Assembly: GCA_016931995.1 (NCBI GenBank) | Contig: JAFGDS010000120.1 | Location: 28,279 to 92,278 of the forward strand | Reading direction: 5' to 3' | From: Pirellulales bacterium | GTDB lineage: Bacteria > Planctomycetota > Planctomycetia > Pirellulales > Thermoguttaceae | DNA: 64,000 nt | Part shown: one piece after another, positions 8,922 to 17,704 of the stretch | How positions within the stretch are numbered: the stretch's first letter is position 1 | How the letters are laid out: each line of letters starts with the position of its first letter | Translations under genes and position numbers: made by a program | Notes under the pieces: model-generated | Database searches by the model: none | Told to the model about the DNA's origin: nothing | What the model saw: only the letters and a program-made list of their open reading frames with translations

Positions 8922-8955
8922 GGCGGGCACTGCTGGACAAGCCAGCAGTGGCGCC
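8922..8955. repeat. Dispersed palindromic repeat family D
   Basis: Inverted arms GGGC-CACTGCTGG and CCAGCAGTGGCGCCC around ACAAG, immediately after the sppA stop. A near-identical copy lies at 43781-43815 after another plus-strand gene, so it may act as a 3'-end hairpin. Confidence 0.8.
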
Positions 8956-9051
8956 CGTTCCGGCTCGGCAAGAGCCTCACCCTCCTGGACGACACCGCCG
9001 GCACGCCCAAACCCACCCCATTCGGGAATTCCGTGGGCCCGATCGGCGTCA

Positions 9052-9057
9052 TATAAT
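9052..9057 (+). promoter_or_regulatory. Possible -10 box (TATAAT)
   Basis: A perfect TATAAT lies 185 bp upstream of the gene starting at 9242; the -35 region is poor (TTCCGT at 9029-9034). If used, the leader would contain repeat family B and the 31-bp inverted repeat. Confidence 0.3.
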
Positions 9058-9077
9058 AAGAAGATGCCATCTCCTCG

Positions 9078-9113
9078 TCCCCTCTCCCTCCGGAGAAGGG
9101 TTGGAGTGAGGGC
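9078..9113. repeat. Dispersed repeat family B (CCCCTCTCCCTCCGGGAGAGGG)
   Basis: Begins CCCCTCTCCCTCCGGAGAAG and continues GTGAGGGC. Other copies or partial copies are at 13032-13070, 30660-30694, 39552-39586 and 46407-46447. A repeat of this type recurs in many environmental bacterial genomes, as far as I know, with no known function. Confidence 0.75.
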
Positions 9114-9124
9114 TTCCAGGCGTT

Positions 9125-9199
9125 GGGTGGCACGCCCTGAGGCACGAAGGGCGTGGCAAGTTGGCAATCACGCCCTTCGTGCCTCAGGGCGTGCCACCC
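9125..9199. repeat. Perfect 31-bp inverted repeat with 13-nt loop
   Basis: Arms 9125-9155 and 9169-9199 are exact reverse complements (start GGGTGGCACGCCCTGAGGCA). The element ends 42 nt before the start of the next gene and would form a very stable hairpin in its mRNA leader. A diverged half copy (ACGCCCTTCGTTCCTCGGGA) is at 27191-27210. Confidence 0.9.
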
Positions 9200-9241
9200 C
9201 GTGTGCGATGGAGAGCGTGCCACCAACTCGGTCAACTTACC

Positions 9242-12200
9242 ATGTCGATCCTTAGCCCTCCGGAACAGACCGTCGAAGCCGCCGCCCCCTCCCAGCCGGA
9301 GGTGGTGGTGGCCGAGCGTCTGCGCCGCACGGGCCGGCACGTGCGGGGCGTCGAGACGGCATCGGGGATCCTGGCGCTCCTGATCGGCGCCATCGGCTAC
9401 CTGTTTCTCGCGGCGCTGGCCGATCATTGGCTCGTCGCCGGCGGGCTCGGTCCGCTGGGGCGATGGCTGGTGCTGGCCGTCCTGTGCCTGGCGGTTGGGG
9501 CCTATGGCTGGCGGTTCGTGGTCCAACCTCTCTTTCGCCGGGTTAATCCGGTCTACGTCGCCCAGACGATCGAGCAGAGCGGTCCCTCGTTCAAGAACAG
9601 CTTGATAAACTTCCTATTGTTGCGGCGGGAATCGCGGCAGGTCGCGCCGGCGGTGTTCGAGGCGGTCAGTCGCCGCGCGGCCGACGACGTCGTGCGGATT
9701 TCGCCCGAGGTGGCCGTCGATCGCGGGCACGTCCTGCGACTGGGTTACGTTCTGGTCGTTCTCGTGCTGGTCGGCGCGATCTACCAAGTGGCTTCGCCGA
9801 AAAGCCCGCTGCGGTCCGCCTTCCGCATGGTGTTGCCTTGGGCCGACATCGCGGCGCCCACGCGCGTGACGTTTGAAGACGTCGAGCCGGGCGACGCAGT
9901 CGTGTTCCACGGCGAGCGGATCGTCGTCTCCGCCGAAGTCACCGGCCTGGGCGACGATGAGCCCGTGCTGCTTTTCTACACCACGGCCGACGGCCAATGC
10001 GTCGATCAAGCCATTCCCATGGCCGTGCCCGAGGGCAAATACCGCCACGAATGCGCGCTGCCGCCGGACAGCTTCGGCATGCAACAAGACGCCCAATACT
10101 ACTTGGCCGCGGGCGACGGCCGCACTCCGCGGTTCTCGATCACCGTGCAGACCGCGCCGACCATTGACGTGGAGTCGATCCACTACGACTACCCCGAATA
10201 CACCGGTCTGACGGACCGGACGGCGGTGGGGCAGGGCGACGTGCGGGCAATCGAGGGAACCGAGATTACGGTTCGCGCTAAGGCCAGCCGCCCGATTGAC
10301 TGGGCGCAGATCGACCTGGGCTGCAACGGCTTGCGCGGCGTTCCGATGACGATCGAGGGCGACGAAGCGGTCGGCCGTTTCACGCTGCGGCTCCGCGCCG
10401 ACGAGCCCGGCCGGCCCGAGTTCGACGCCTACCAGATCCGTTTCGTCGACGCGTCGGGTCGGGAGAATCGCCGCCCGGTTCGCTATCAAATCGACGTGAT
10501 TCCCGACGTGCCGCCCGAGGTCGCCTTCGTCGATCCACCGGCCGAGCACGTCGAGCTGCCCAGCAATGGCCGGCTTGAATGGACCCTCGAGGCCCGCGAT
10601 CCCGATTTTGCCCTGCGGGGCGTCGCCCTGCGGGCGCAGAGCGAGGGCAAGAGCCTGCCGATCCCGTCGCTATTGGATCGGACGGCGTCCGACGAGCCGT
10701 ATCGCGGAACGTTCCGCGGCAAAGTGCCCTTCGAGCCGGCCAAGCTCGAATTGTCGCCGGGCGATCGGATCGTCTATTGGGCGGAAGCCAAGGACAACAA
10801 GACGCCCCTGCCTGGCCGAAGCGAAACGCAGCACCGTTGGATCACAATCGCCGAACCAAGCCGCGATCCGCCGCCGGGTGAACAGCCTCGCGATCAAGGG
10901 CCCTCGGGCAAGGGTGAATCGGACCGAGGCGACCAACCGCCGAGCCCAGACGAGCCGCCCGGCCAGCCGCCGCCAGACCCGTCGCGCCCACCCGAGGAAA
11001 ACCAACAACCCAACCAACAACAAGACCCGGCCAACGAGCAGCAAGAGCCCGGCCAGGAGCCCGGCGCCGGCGAGGGTTCCCAGGGCAATCCGGACCAACA
11101 GGCCGAGCAACAGCCCGGACAGCAGCCGCCCGAGCCGGGCGAGGACGCCGGCGGTTCGCCCGACGCGAATCAACCCGGCCAGAACACAAAAGACCAAGAC
11201 AAAAACCAGCAAGGCCAAAACCAACAGGCTTCGGACGCGCCGGGCCCCAACGGGCAAGGGCAAGGCCAACCAAAACCGGGCGCGGCGGGCCAGGGACAAC
11301 AGGGCGACTCGTCGCCGGAACGCCCCTCCGAGCCGCTCGATGGCCAGGCGAATCCCGGCGACGTCTTCGAGCAGGTGCTCAAGCAACGCGAGAAGGCCCA
11401 ATCCGAGCAATCAACAGGGCAAGAACAACCCGGGAAACCACAGTCCGGACAACAACAACCTGCCGAGCAACAGTCGGCCCCGCGGCAACCGGGCCAACCC
11501 CAGCCCGCGCCACAGCAACCCGATCAAACGCAACAACAATCGCAACCGGGCTCGGGGCAGCAGCCCGGCCAACAACAGCCCGACCAACAACAGCAATCCG
11601 CACGGGGTGAGCAGCCGGGCGAGCAAGATCCCGACCAACGGCAACAGCCAGGCCAACCACAACCGGGCCAGCAAGGCGCGAGCGCGGAAGACACGGCCGC
11701 GGAGCCGGGCGGCCAGCCCGCCGGCGAGAATCCGACGGGCCAGCCGCAGTCGGGCGGCGACGCGGCGCCTTCCGGAAACCCCGCGCCCCGGCCCGATCCC
11801 ACCGCCGGACCCGGCCAACAAGGCAACCAAGAAGCCGGCACGCCCGCCGCGCAAAAGGACGCTCGCCCAGGCCAGAAGCAGCCGGGCCAACCGCAGGGCC
11901 AACCCGGCGACGAACGACAACCTACCTCGCCCAGCGCCAGCCCGCACGACTCCAACGCCCAGGGCGACACCTCGGGCGACCGCTCCGGCGGCGGCGAAGA
12001 GGGCGGCGGTCAGCGGGCCAATCAATCCGGCACGGGCGCGGCCGGACGAAACACCGAGTCCGAACAGGGCGGTTCCACCGGCTCGCAACCGGGCCAAGGT
12101 CCCACCGGCGACCGGCCCGGCGATCGCGTCGAGGCCGACAGCCCCACCGGCCGCTCGGCCGAAAAGCAGCCTGGCCAAGGCGAAGGGCGGCCCGGCGACG

Positions 12201-12808
12201 CGACCGCGAAAGACGGCGAGCATGCCGATGGTCCCTCGCAGCAGCCCGGCGAATCCCCGGGCCAAGGCGATCCGAGCGGCGGGCCCCGCCAGCCTGGGCA
12301 GGCCCAGCCGGGACCGAGCGAGTCGGGCCAGGGTGGCCAAGGAGCCCAGCCCGGCCAGCAGGGCCCATCGCTTGGCGGCGGTCGCAACACCGGGCAGGGC
12401 CAGCCCGACACCGGCCAAGAGCCCGGCGGCGACGAATTCAACAAGGAGTTCGCCCAGAAGCAGACCGATCTCGCCCTGGAGTTTCTCAAGGATCAGCTTG
12501 CCAAGGAAAAGCCCGACCAGGAGCTGCTCGATGCCTTGGGCGGGTGGACTCGCGACGACCTGGCCGAGTTCACGCGCCGCTGGCAAGAGATGAAGCAGGC
12601 CGCCGCGGGCGACGATGCCCAGGCCGCGCGGAAGCAGCTCGACGAAGCCCTGCGGAGCCTGGGGCTGCAGAGCCGGCGGAGCGATCTTCGATCGGGCACG
12701 ACCAACGACGCGCAGCGCGGCATGTTCGGCACGCGCCGCATCGCCCCGCCGCCCGGCTGGGAAGATCAGATCGAAGCGTATCGTCGCGGCATCGGCGCGG
12801 GGCGGTAG
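9242..12808 (+). CDS. Large membrane-anchored protein with Q/P/G-rich low-complexity domain
   Basis: 1,188 aa from ATG 9242. Residues 1-190 carry three hydrophobic segments ('GILALLIGAIGYLFLAALA', 'WLVLAVLCLAVGAYGW', 'LGYVLVVLVLVGAIY'), then a beta-rich extracytoplasmic region to about 539 with Ig-like strands. Residues about 540-1063 are almost wholly Gln, Pro, Gly, Asn, Asp, Ser and Glu, with loose repeats such as 'QPGQPQ' and 'GQQPGQQQP'. The last 125 residues return to helix-forming sequence ('EFNKEFAQKQTDLALEFLKDQL', 'LQSRRSDLRSG'). The layout matches planctomycete proteins with a DUF4175-like N-terminus that usually lie beside MoxR/DUF58/VWA genes; here it stands alone. Role unknown; the Q-rich part is probably an extended periplasmic spacer. 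Confidence 0.85.
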   Translation: MSILSPPEQTVEAAAPSQPEVVVAERLRRTGRHVRGVETASGILALLIGAIGYLFLAALADHWLVAGGLGPLGRWLVLAVLCLAVGAYGWRFVVQPLFRRVNPVYVAQTIEQSGPSFKNSLINFLLLRRESRQVAPAVFEAVSRRAADDVVRISPEVAVDRGHVLRLGYVLVVLVLVGAIYQVASPKSPLRSAFRMVLPWADIAAPTRVTFEDVEPGDAVVFHGERIVVSAEVTGLGDDEPVLLFYTTADGQCVDQAIPMAVPEGKYRHECALPPDSFGMQQDAQYYLAAGDGRTPRFSITVQTAPTIDVESIHYDYPEYTGLTDRTAVGQGDVRAIEGTEITVRAKASRPIDWAQIDLGCNGLRGVPMTIEGDEAVGRFTLRLRADEPGRPEFDAYQIRFVDASGRENRRPVRYQIDVIPDVPPEVAFVDPPAEHVELPSNGRLEWTLEARDPDFALRGVALRAQSEGKSLPIPSLLDRTASDEPYRGTFRGKVPFEPAKLELSPGDRIVYWAEAKDNKTPLPGRSETQHRWITIAEPSRDPPPGEQPRDQGPSGKGESDRGDQPPSPDEPPGQPPPDPSRPPEENQQPNQQQDPANEQQEPGQEPGAGEGSQGNPDQQAEQQPGQQPPEPGEDAGGSPDANQPGQNTKDQDKNQQGQNQQASDAPGPNGQGQGQPKPGAAGQGQQGDSSPERPSEPLDGQANPGDVFEQVLKQREKAQSEQSTGQEQPGKPQSGQQQPAEQQSAPRQPGQPQPAPQQPDQTQQQSQPGSGQQPGQQQPDQQQQSARGEQPGEQDPDQRQQPGQPQPGQQGASAEDTAAEPGGQPAGENPTGQPQSGGDAAPSGNPAPRPDPTAGPGQQGNQEAGTPAAQKDARPGQKQPGQPQGQPGDERQPTSPSASPHDSNAQGDTSGDRSGGGEEGGGQRANQSGTGAAGRNTESEQGGSTGSQPGQGPTGDRPGDRVEADSPTGRSAEKQPGQGEGRPGDATAKDGEHADGPSQQPGESPGQGDPSGGPRQPGQAQPGPSESGQGGQGAQPGQQGPSLGGGRNTGQGQPDTGQEPGGDEFNKEFAQKQTDLALEFLKDQLAKEKPDQELLDALGGWTRDDLAEFTRRWQEMKQAAAGDDAQAARKQLDEALRSLGLQSRRSDLRSGTTNDAQRGMFGTRRIAPPPGWEDQIEAYRRGIGAGR

Positions 12809-13019
12809 GGGACCGCCTTACCGCAACCAAGCTTCTCTGGTTGCGCGCTCGGAGCGCTGACCCTTTTTTTGCCGGTCTCGCGCGGATTTCGGCGGCGGCG
12901 AAGCGCGGCATCCGGAAGCCGTTATCCCGAAGGGGCAGATGTCCGGCATCGCACCTGACAATTGCCCCAAAAAGAAGGTCAACGGCGTAGCGTGTCGCCC
13001 CATTTCAAAACACGTTCTC

Positions 13020-13072
13020 AGCTCCTCGCACCTCCTCTCCCGCGAGAGCGGGAAAGGGGAGATGGGGTAGAG
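13020..13072. repeat. Repeat family B variant at convergent gene ends
   Basis: CTCCTCTCCCGCGAGAGCGG followed by AAAGGGGAGATGGGGTAG, between the ends of the convergent genes at 12808 and 13078. Its stem could terminate transcription from either side. Confidence 0.55.
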
Positions 13073-13077
13073 GCTGT

Positions 13078-16000
13078 TTAGCACGTCAGCGTGACTTCGA
13101 CGCTCTGGCCCGGCTCGACGACGATCGGCTCGGCCAGGGCGAGGGTCACGCGGCGGCCGTCTTGTTTGGCGCTTACATTCAGCGCGCCGCCGCCCAGCGC
13201 GATGGTCGCCTCGGAGAGCTTGGCGTCCTCGGGCAGCTCAAAGGCGAGGGTGGCCAGGGGGACCTTGCCCCAGCGGACCTCGACGCGGTTGGTTTGCTTG
13301 CCGGCTGCGCGCTTCTGCGAGATCGTGCCCCAGCCTTCGGCCGTGGTGAACGCCGCGCGGAAGTCGTCGGGCGTGATCCGCGGGGCGAAGCCGAGATGAC
13401 GCTTCGGCCCGTGGCACTCGAACCCGCACAGGCCCAGGAACACGCCATGCGAGGCCAGCGCGCGGGCGTAGTGGTCGCCGCACTCAACCTCGTTGTACGG
13501 GTTGCGCTTCGAGGGATGGTATCGCTCGTGCGCGCCGCGGCAGATGACCAGGGCCTCGTCGACCATGCCTTCCCAGGCCATGTGGCCGGCCACCTGGTAT
13601 TCGATGCCGGTCCAGACTTCGTTCTTGTAGAGGACCGGCTCGGGCATGCGCTGGCCCTTGGGCCAGGTGCAGGTGAACAGGCCCGGCTCGCCCGGCATGG
13701 CGAACCACCGTTGGGGCTTGAAATGCTCGTTTTGCGGCCCGACGTCCGGCGCCCAGTTGTACTTCCAGATCGAGGCGAGCGCCTTGAGCACCGCGTCCTT
13801 CGGGTAGATGTAGCCCAGTCCAACCTGATGGGCCCACCCCTGGCCAAAGAGCTGGTCGGAAAGACATCCGATGCCGTATTGATGCTTGGGATGTTTTGCC
13901 AGATCGACTTCCTGGATGAAGTACTCGCCGTTGAAGAGCCGTTCCATGCTGGCCTTGCTGCCGCGATCCCAAAGCTCGTGGCATTTCTTGGCGAAGTCCT
14001 CGTCGCCCAGCTCGCGGGCCATCTCCTCGGCCGCACGCAGGGCGCCGAGGTACAGCGACCCGACCATCGTGTTGGGGCCCTGGAAGTTGATGTCGTACGT
14101 GTTGTGCTGCGAGCCCTCCAAGAGGCCGTTATCGTCCTTGTCCTCGCGGATGAGGAATTCGAGCGCCTTGCGGACGTGGGGCCAATTCCGCTTGAGAAAT
14201 TCGTCGTCCGCCGACATTCGGTGTTCGCGAAGGGACTTGAGGATGGTTCCGCCTTGGCTGTCGCCGGCCCAGAAGTCGTTCGACTCGCCGCGGAAGTGGA
14301 TCTCGCCCGTGTCGGCCACGAAGCCGGCCTTGGGGTTGAAATCCTGCATTTCGCGGACGGAGCGTTCGAGCCGGGGGAAGAGCCGGGCCATGCCGTGCTC
14401 GTAGTTCCACACGTGGGCGCACGTGCCGGCGCAGCAGCCGACGCCCTCCCACGCCCAAAACCGACCGTTCCCCCACCAATGGCACGTGCCCGTTGCCAGG
14501 TACGAGTTGGTCGAGAAGAGCCGATCCAACAGCCACCAGGGCAGGGTCGAGTCGTACCAGGTGTCACGCCACAGCCGCGTGTCGCGAGAGAGCGGCTCCA
14601 GGTTGTCCTGGACGTATTCGGCCACGTCTTGGGCGGTCTGGAAGCGATTGGCGTAGAAGTTCTTCTTGCCGCGGTCGGGTCGCTTGGGGAAACACCACGT
14701 CACGACGAACGGAACCTTCGCTTCCTCGCCCGGCTCGAGCGAGAGTTTCCGCCCGACCGCGCCCACGAGCGCGTCCTCGACGAGCGGCACGGTCGCCTTG
14801 CCGCCCTGAGCCAGTCCGCCGTTGGCGAAGAGGACCTCGCCGGGTTTGCCGGCCGGCAGGGCCGCGCTGGCCAGCGTCGTGCCGGGACCGGCCAACACGG
14901 CCAAGCCCATCGAACCGAAGTCTTCTTGGTCCTCGAGCTTGCCCTTGCGGCCGGAGCGGGGCCTGTCGCCCATTTCGATCTGGTCCACGTTCACGTGACC
15001 CCACGGACCCGAGGCCGCGTCGACGATCTCGATTTTCGCCTCCTTGCCGGCCAGGTCGCGGACGTCCCAGCTTTGCCAGGCAAGCCGTTCGGCGTCGCGC
15101 CCCGTGGCCGTGCGCATCTTCTTGCCGTCCACCAGCAGATTGATGCACGCGCGATTCGGCTGATTGCCGCCGCCAATCAGGAACGAGATAAACGACCGGT
15201 CGATCGTGAAGCGGGGCGAAGTGAGCTTGCCGTGGGCATTGTCGCCGCCAAGGAACGTGTTGACCATGCCCTTGCCTTGGAAGCCGGTCACATTCTGCTG
15301 GCCGGGCAGGGTGCCCTGGGTGGGTCCCTTGCCAATGGCGTCGCCCTCGGCCGTCCAGTCCTTGTAGCCGTCGTCCTCGAAGTCGGCCAGGACGCGGGGC
15401 TCGCGGTCGGGCGTCTCCGGCTCGATGCCCTGGGCCGTGCCCAACACCATCGTCAGCCCGTCGCGATCGACCACCTCGTTCGTGCGCGTGCCCAAAAGTT
15501 CCGACGCGCTGAACGCGGACACGGCGTTTCCGAGCCACCCGGCCAGCGTCACCTCGACCGTGGCGTCCGACGTGTTCTTGACCGTGAACTCCATCACCGT
15601 GGCCGGCAGGGCCGATTTCGCGGCCGCCAACGGGATGAAGGGCGAGAAGGCCTCGAGCTTGATCGACACCGGCAACTCCGCGTCGACGTAGTCGATCAAT
15701 CCGATCGGATACTCGCCCCGGAAGGTCACTTCCGGAAAGCCGTCGCAGTCGAGCGTCTTGATCGTCGTCTTGCCGTCGGCGACGACGCGGACGGCGAATC
15801 CCTGCGCGACCGGCGACGTGCCGGCGCGGACCTTGTTGTAATTCTCCGCGCCCCAGCCGCTGAAGTTGTGCTGGTTGAAGATCTCCCAGCCCATCAGACG
15901 CCCGTCGCCCACCAGATACAACTGGCCGGCGCCGATGCCGCCGATGGGCATGCCGATCGTCTCGAGGTCCTTGCCGCGGTGGACGGCCGGCGCGCCCCTG

Positions 16001-16245
16001 GCGGCGATTTCGGCGATCCATTCCGGCTTGAGGCCCTTGTCGGCCGGCACGTAGTGGCCCGGCAACTCGGGCGGAGGCGCGTCCTGGGCCGCGGCGGCGC
16101 GCGGAACGCCCAAGCCGCCCAGGGCGGCCGTGCTGGCGCCGGCCATTTGGATGAACCGACGGCGGTCCATGCCTTCGCAGCCGCCGGGGGGGCAACCGCA
16201 AGCACCGTTCGACGTGTTTTCGCGAGCTTTCCGGTCGGCGGACAT
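13078..16245 (-). CDS. Tat-exported GH116-like glycoside hydrolase with inserted lectin-like domain
   Basis: 1,055 aa from ATG 16245 (AAAGGGGA upstream). After a Cys-rich leader comes a twin-arginine signal 'MDRRRFIQMAGAS'. The N-terminal beta-sandwich ('ETIGMPIGGIGAGQLYLVGDG') and C-terminal (alpha/alpha)6 barrel match the GBA2/GH116 family (beta-glucosidase type). Between them, residues about 287-423 hold an inserted 'VLADFEDDGYKDW...GPWGHVNVDQI' domain, the jelly-roll type also found on planctomycete levanase-like proteins. Asp718 in 'HNTYDINFQGP' fits the acid/base position. The usual nucleophile motif (NELY) is replaced by 'STNSYLATG', so catalysis or specificity may differ; Glu600 in 'WAWEGVGCC' is a candidate. 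Acts outside the cytoplasm on an unknown glycan. Confidence 0.85.
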   Translation of the reverse strand: MSADRKARENTSNGACGCPPGGCEGMDRRRFIQMAGASTAALGGLGVPRAAAAQDAPPPELPGHYVPADKGLKPEWIAEIAARGAPAVHRGKDLETIGMPIGGIGAGQLYLVGDGRLMGWEIFNQHNFSGWGAENYNKVRAGTSPVAQGFAVRVVADGKTTIKTLDCDGFPEVTFRGEYPIGLIDYVDAELPVSIKLEAFSPFIPLAAAKSALPATVMEFTVKNTSDATVEVTLAGWLGNAVSAFSASELLGTRTNEVVDRDGLTMVLGTAQGIEPETPDREPRVLADFEDDGYKDWTAEGDAIGKGPTQGTLPGQQNVTGFQGKGMVNTFLGGDNAHGKLTSPRFTIDRSFISFLIGGGNQPNRACINLLVDGKKMRTATGRDAERLAWQSWDVRDLAGKEAKIEIVDAASGPWGHVNVDQIEMGDRPRSGRKGKLEDQEDFGSMGLAVLAGPGTTLASAALPAGKPGEVLFANGGLAQGGKATVPLVEDALVGAVGRKLSLEPGEEAKVPFVVTWCFPKRPDRGKKNFYANRFQTAQDVAEYVQDNLEPLSRDTRLWRDTWYDSTLPWWLLDRLFSTNSYLATGTCHWWGNGRFWAWEGVGCCAGTCAHVWNYEHGMARLFPRLERSVREMQDFNPKAGFVADTGEIHFRGESNDFWAGDSQGGTILKSLREHRMSADDEFLKRNWPHVRKALEFLIREDKDDNGLLEGSQHNTYDINFQGPNTMVGSLYLGALRAAEEMARELGDEDFAKKCHELWDRGSKASMERLFNGEYFIQEVDLAKHPKHQYGIGCLSDQLFGQGWAHQVGLGYIYPKDAVLKALASIWKYNWAPDVGPQNEHFKPQRWFAMPGEPGLFTCTWPKGQRMPEPVLYKNEVWTGIEYQVAGHMAWEGMVDEALVICRGAHERYHPSKRNPYNEVECGDHYARALASHGVFLGLCGFECHGPKRHLGFAPRITPDDFRAAFTTAEGWGTISQKRAAGKQTNRVEVRWGKVPLATLAFELPEDAKLSEATIALGGGALNVSAKQDGRRVTLALAEPIVVEPGQSVEVTLTC

Positions 16246-16502
16246 CGTGGATCCCCTTTCGGTTCGTGAGAGTTGGGATTCCTGAGAGGACATCCATGGC
16301 CACATGCCGCGCCGGCGGGGGGGTAGTCTGCGTCGTGCGTGGGGAAGGGAGGCGGAAAACGCTTCCCGGTTGGGCACGTCGGCGCGGCGGATGGTCGCTC
16401 ATGGTAGAACATGTTCCCGCCAATTGCAACGAGCCAGCGCGTCGCCGCGCGCCGAACAAGGCGGCGCCGGTGGCCAGCGATCCCCCCGGCGGCGTTAGCG
16501 GC
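16246..16502. other. Gene-free spacer between divergent genes
   Basis: No convincing reading frame or repeat was found in this 257-bp part of the divergent spacer; it should hold the promoter of the GH116-like gene, which I could not define. Confidence 0.4.
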
Positions 16503-16530
16503 TTGCAATCGCGGGGCGATGGCGTACAAT
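16503..16530 (+). promoter_or_regulatory. Putative promoter of the nuo operon
   Basis: TTGCAA at 16503-16508 and TACAAT at 16525-16530, 16 bp apart, 64 bp upstream of nuoA. Good fit to a sigma-70 type promoter; not tested. Confidence 0.5.
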
Positions 16531-16593
16531 CGGCCCTTTTCTCGGGGGGCTCTTTGGGCTGTTCCCCTTGCGCGCCGCGACGTTGGGTATCCG

Positions 16594-17172
16594 ATGATCT
16601 CGACTTCGATTGTCGCCTATTTGACGCTCTTTCTCGGCGCGAGTTTCGCGTTTCTCTTTGCGGCGCTGCTGGTTGGGTGGTTTTTGCGCGCGCGGGCACC
16701 CAACCCGGTGAAGAAGGAAATCTATGAGTGCGGCGAAGCGCCGATCGGCTCGAGCCAGGTGCGGTTTGATCTGCGGTTTTACGTCGTCGCGCTGGTGTTT
16801 TTGGTCTTCGACGTGGAAGTGGCGTTCCTCTTTCCCTGGGCGACGGTGTTTGGCGACGCGACGCGGCTGATGGACCCCGGCGCGGCCGCCGCGGTAACCG
16901 CGGACGGCGCGGTCGCCCTCTCGGCGACGGCGCAAGACGACCTCCGATCGCTGGGCGTCGCGCGGCCCGAGCTGCCCCTGCCCGGCGGCACGGTCGCAGT
17001 CAATCGGGCGCGTCTCGCGCAAGACGGCCGGCTCTTGGCCATGACGGCGATGGCCGACGTGGCCGTGTTTTTCGGGGTGCTCCTGGTCGGGTTCGTCTAC
17101 GTGTGGTACCGGGGCGACCTGGATTGGGTACGCGCGATGGGGCGGCCGGCCCCTGGGTTGCGGCAAGGGTAA
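16594..17172 (+). CDS. nuoA: NADH-quinone oxidoreductase subunit A
   Basis: 192 aa, with the NuoA hallmark 'KKEIYECGEAPIGSSQVRFDLRFY' carrying the conserved Cys and the 'VFLVFDVEVAFLFPWA' membrane helix. Three membrane segments as expected. It is longer than most NuoA proteins (about 120-150 aa) because of an insertion at about residues 85-150 between helices 2 and 3. NuoA is a membrane subunit near the quinone site of complex I. It opens a tight operon: nuoC starts 3 nt after its stop, so nuoB is cleanly missing from its usual place. Confidence 0.95.
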   Translation: MISTSIVAYLTLFLGASFAFLFAALLVGWFLRARAPNPVKKEIYECGEAPIGSSQVRFDLRFYVVALVFLVFDVEVAFLFPWATVFGDATRLMDPGAAAAVTADGAVALSATAQDDLRSLGVARPELPLPGGTVAVNRARLAQDGRLLAMTAMADVAVFFGVLLVGFVYVWYRGDLDWVRAMGRPAPGLRQG

Positions 17173-17175
17173 GCC

Positions 17176-17700
17176 ATGGACGCCGAGGCGATCTTTCGCG
17201 AACTCCAGAAGCGCCACCCGAAGTGGACCCTCGCCGTCGACGCCGCGGCGATCGACCCGTGGATCGAGGTCGCCCCCGAGGGAATCCTCGACGCGTGCCG
17301 CACGCTCCGCGACGAGCCGGGGCTGGTCTTCGACATGCTGCACTGCATCAGCGGCGTGGACTACCTCGCGGCGGCGGATCGGAAGGACGCCGGCTCGGGG
17401 CCTCGCGTGGAGGTGCTTTACCATCTTTCGAGCATGATCCACCGGCATCGGATCGTGCTTCGCGTGCGGCTGCCGCGGTGGAAGGACGACGTGCCCGGCG
17501 AATTGCCCGAGCTGGCCAGCGTGAGCGGCGTGTGGCGGACGGCGGACTGGCACGAGCGCGAGGTGTACGATCTGGTGGGCGTGCGTTTCCTCGGCCATCC
17601 CGACCCGCGGCGGATCCTCTGCCCGGACGATTGGCAAGGCCATCCGCTGCGCAAGGACTACGAAGTGCCTGACGAGTACCACGGGATCCGGGTGAAGTAG
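17176..17700 (+). CDS. nuoC: NADH-quinone oxidoreductase subunit C
   Basis: 174 aa, matching the 30-kDa subunit family: 'FDMLHCISGVDYL', 'VLYHLSSMIHRHRIVLRV' and the signature 'WHEREVYDLVGVRFLGHPDPRRIL' with 'HPLRKDYEVP' at the end. It forms part of the peripheral arm that links the Fe-S chain to the membrane. It starts 3 nt after nuoA and is followed 4 nt later by nuoD, so translation is probably coupled. It is not fused to nuoD. Confidence 0.96.
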   Translation: MDAEAIFRELQKRHPKWTLAVDAAAIDPWIEVAPEGILDACRTLRDEPGLVFDMLHCISGVDYLAAADRKDAGSGPRVEVLYHLSSMIHRHRIVLRVRLPRWKDDVPGELPELASVSGVWRTADWHEREVYDLVGVRFLGHPDPRRILCPDDWQGHPLRKDYEVPDEYHGIRVK

Positions 17701-17704
17701 TCCG

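Noticed and set aside
10859..12430. CRISPR-like or tandem-repeat array
   Set aside because: The CAAC/CAGC-rich DNA reflects Gln/Pro codons without a fixed repeat-spacer period; no CRISPR array or cas gene was seen in the window.
10566..12593. Long alternative plus-strand frame and minus-strand frames across the Q/P/G-rich region
   Set aside because: Low-complexity DNA keeps several frames open; only the frame with N- and C-terminal domains is credible.
14564..16699. 711-codon minus-strand frame overlapping the GH116-like gene
   Set aside because: Typical Arg-rich shadow in GC-rich DNA; the other frame has a Tat signal and a recognised enzyme fold.
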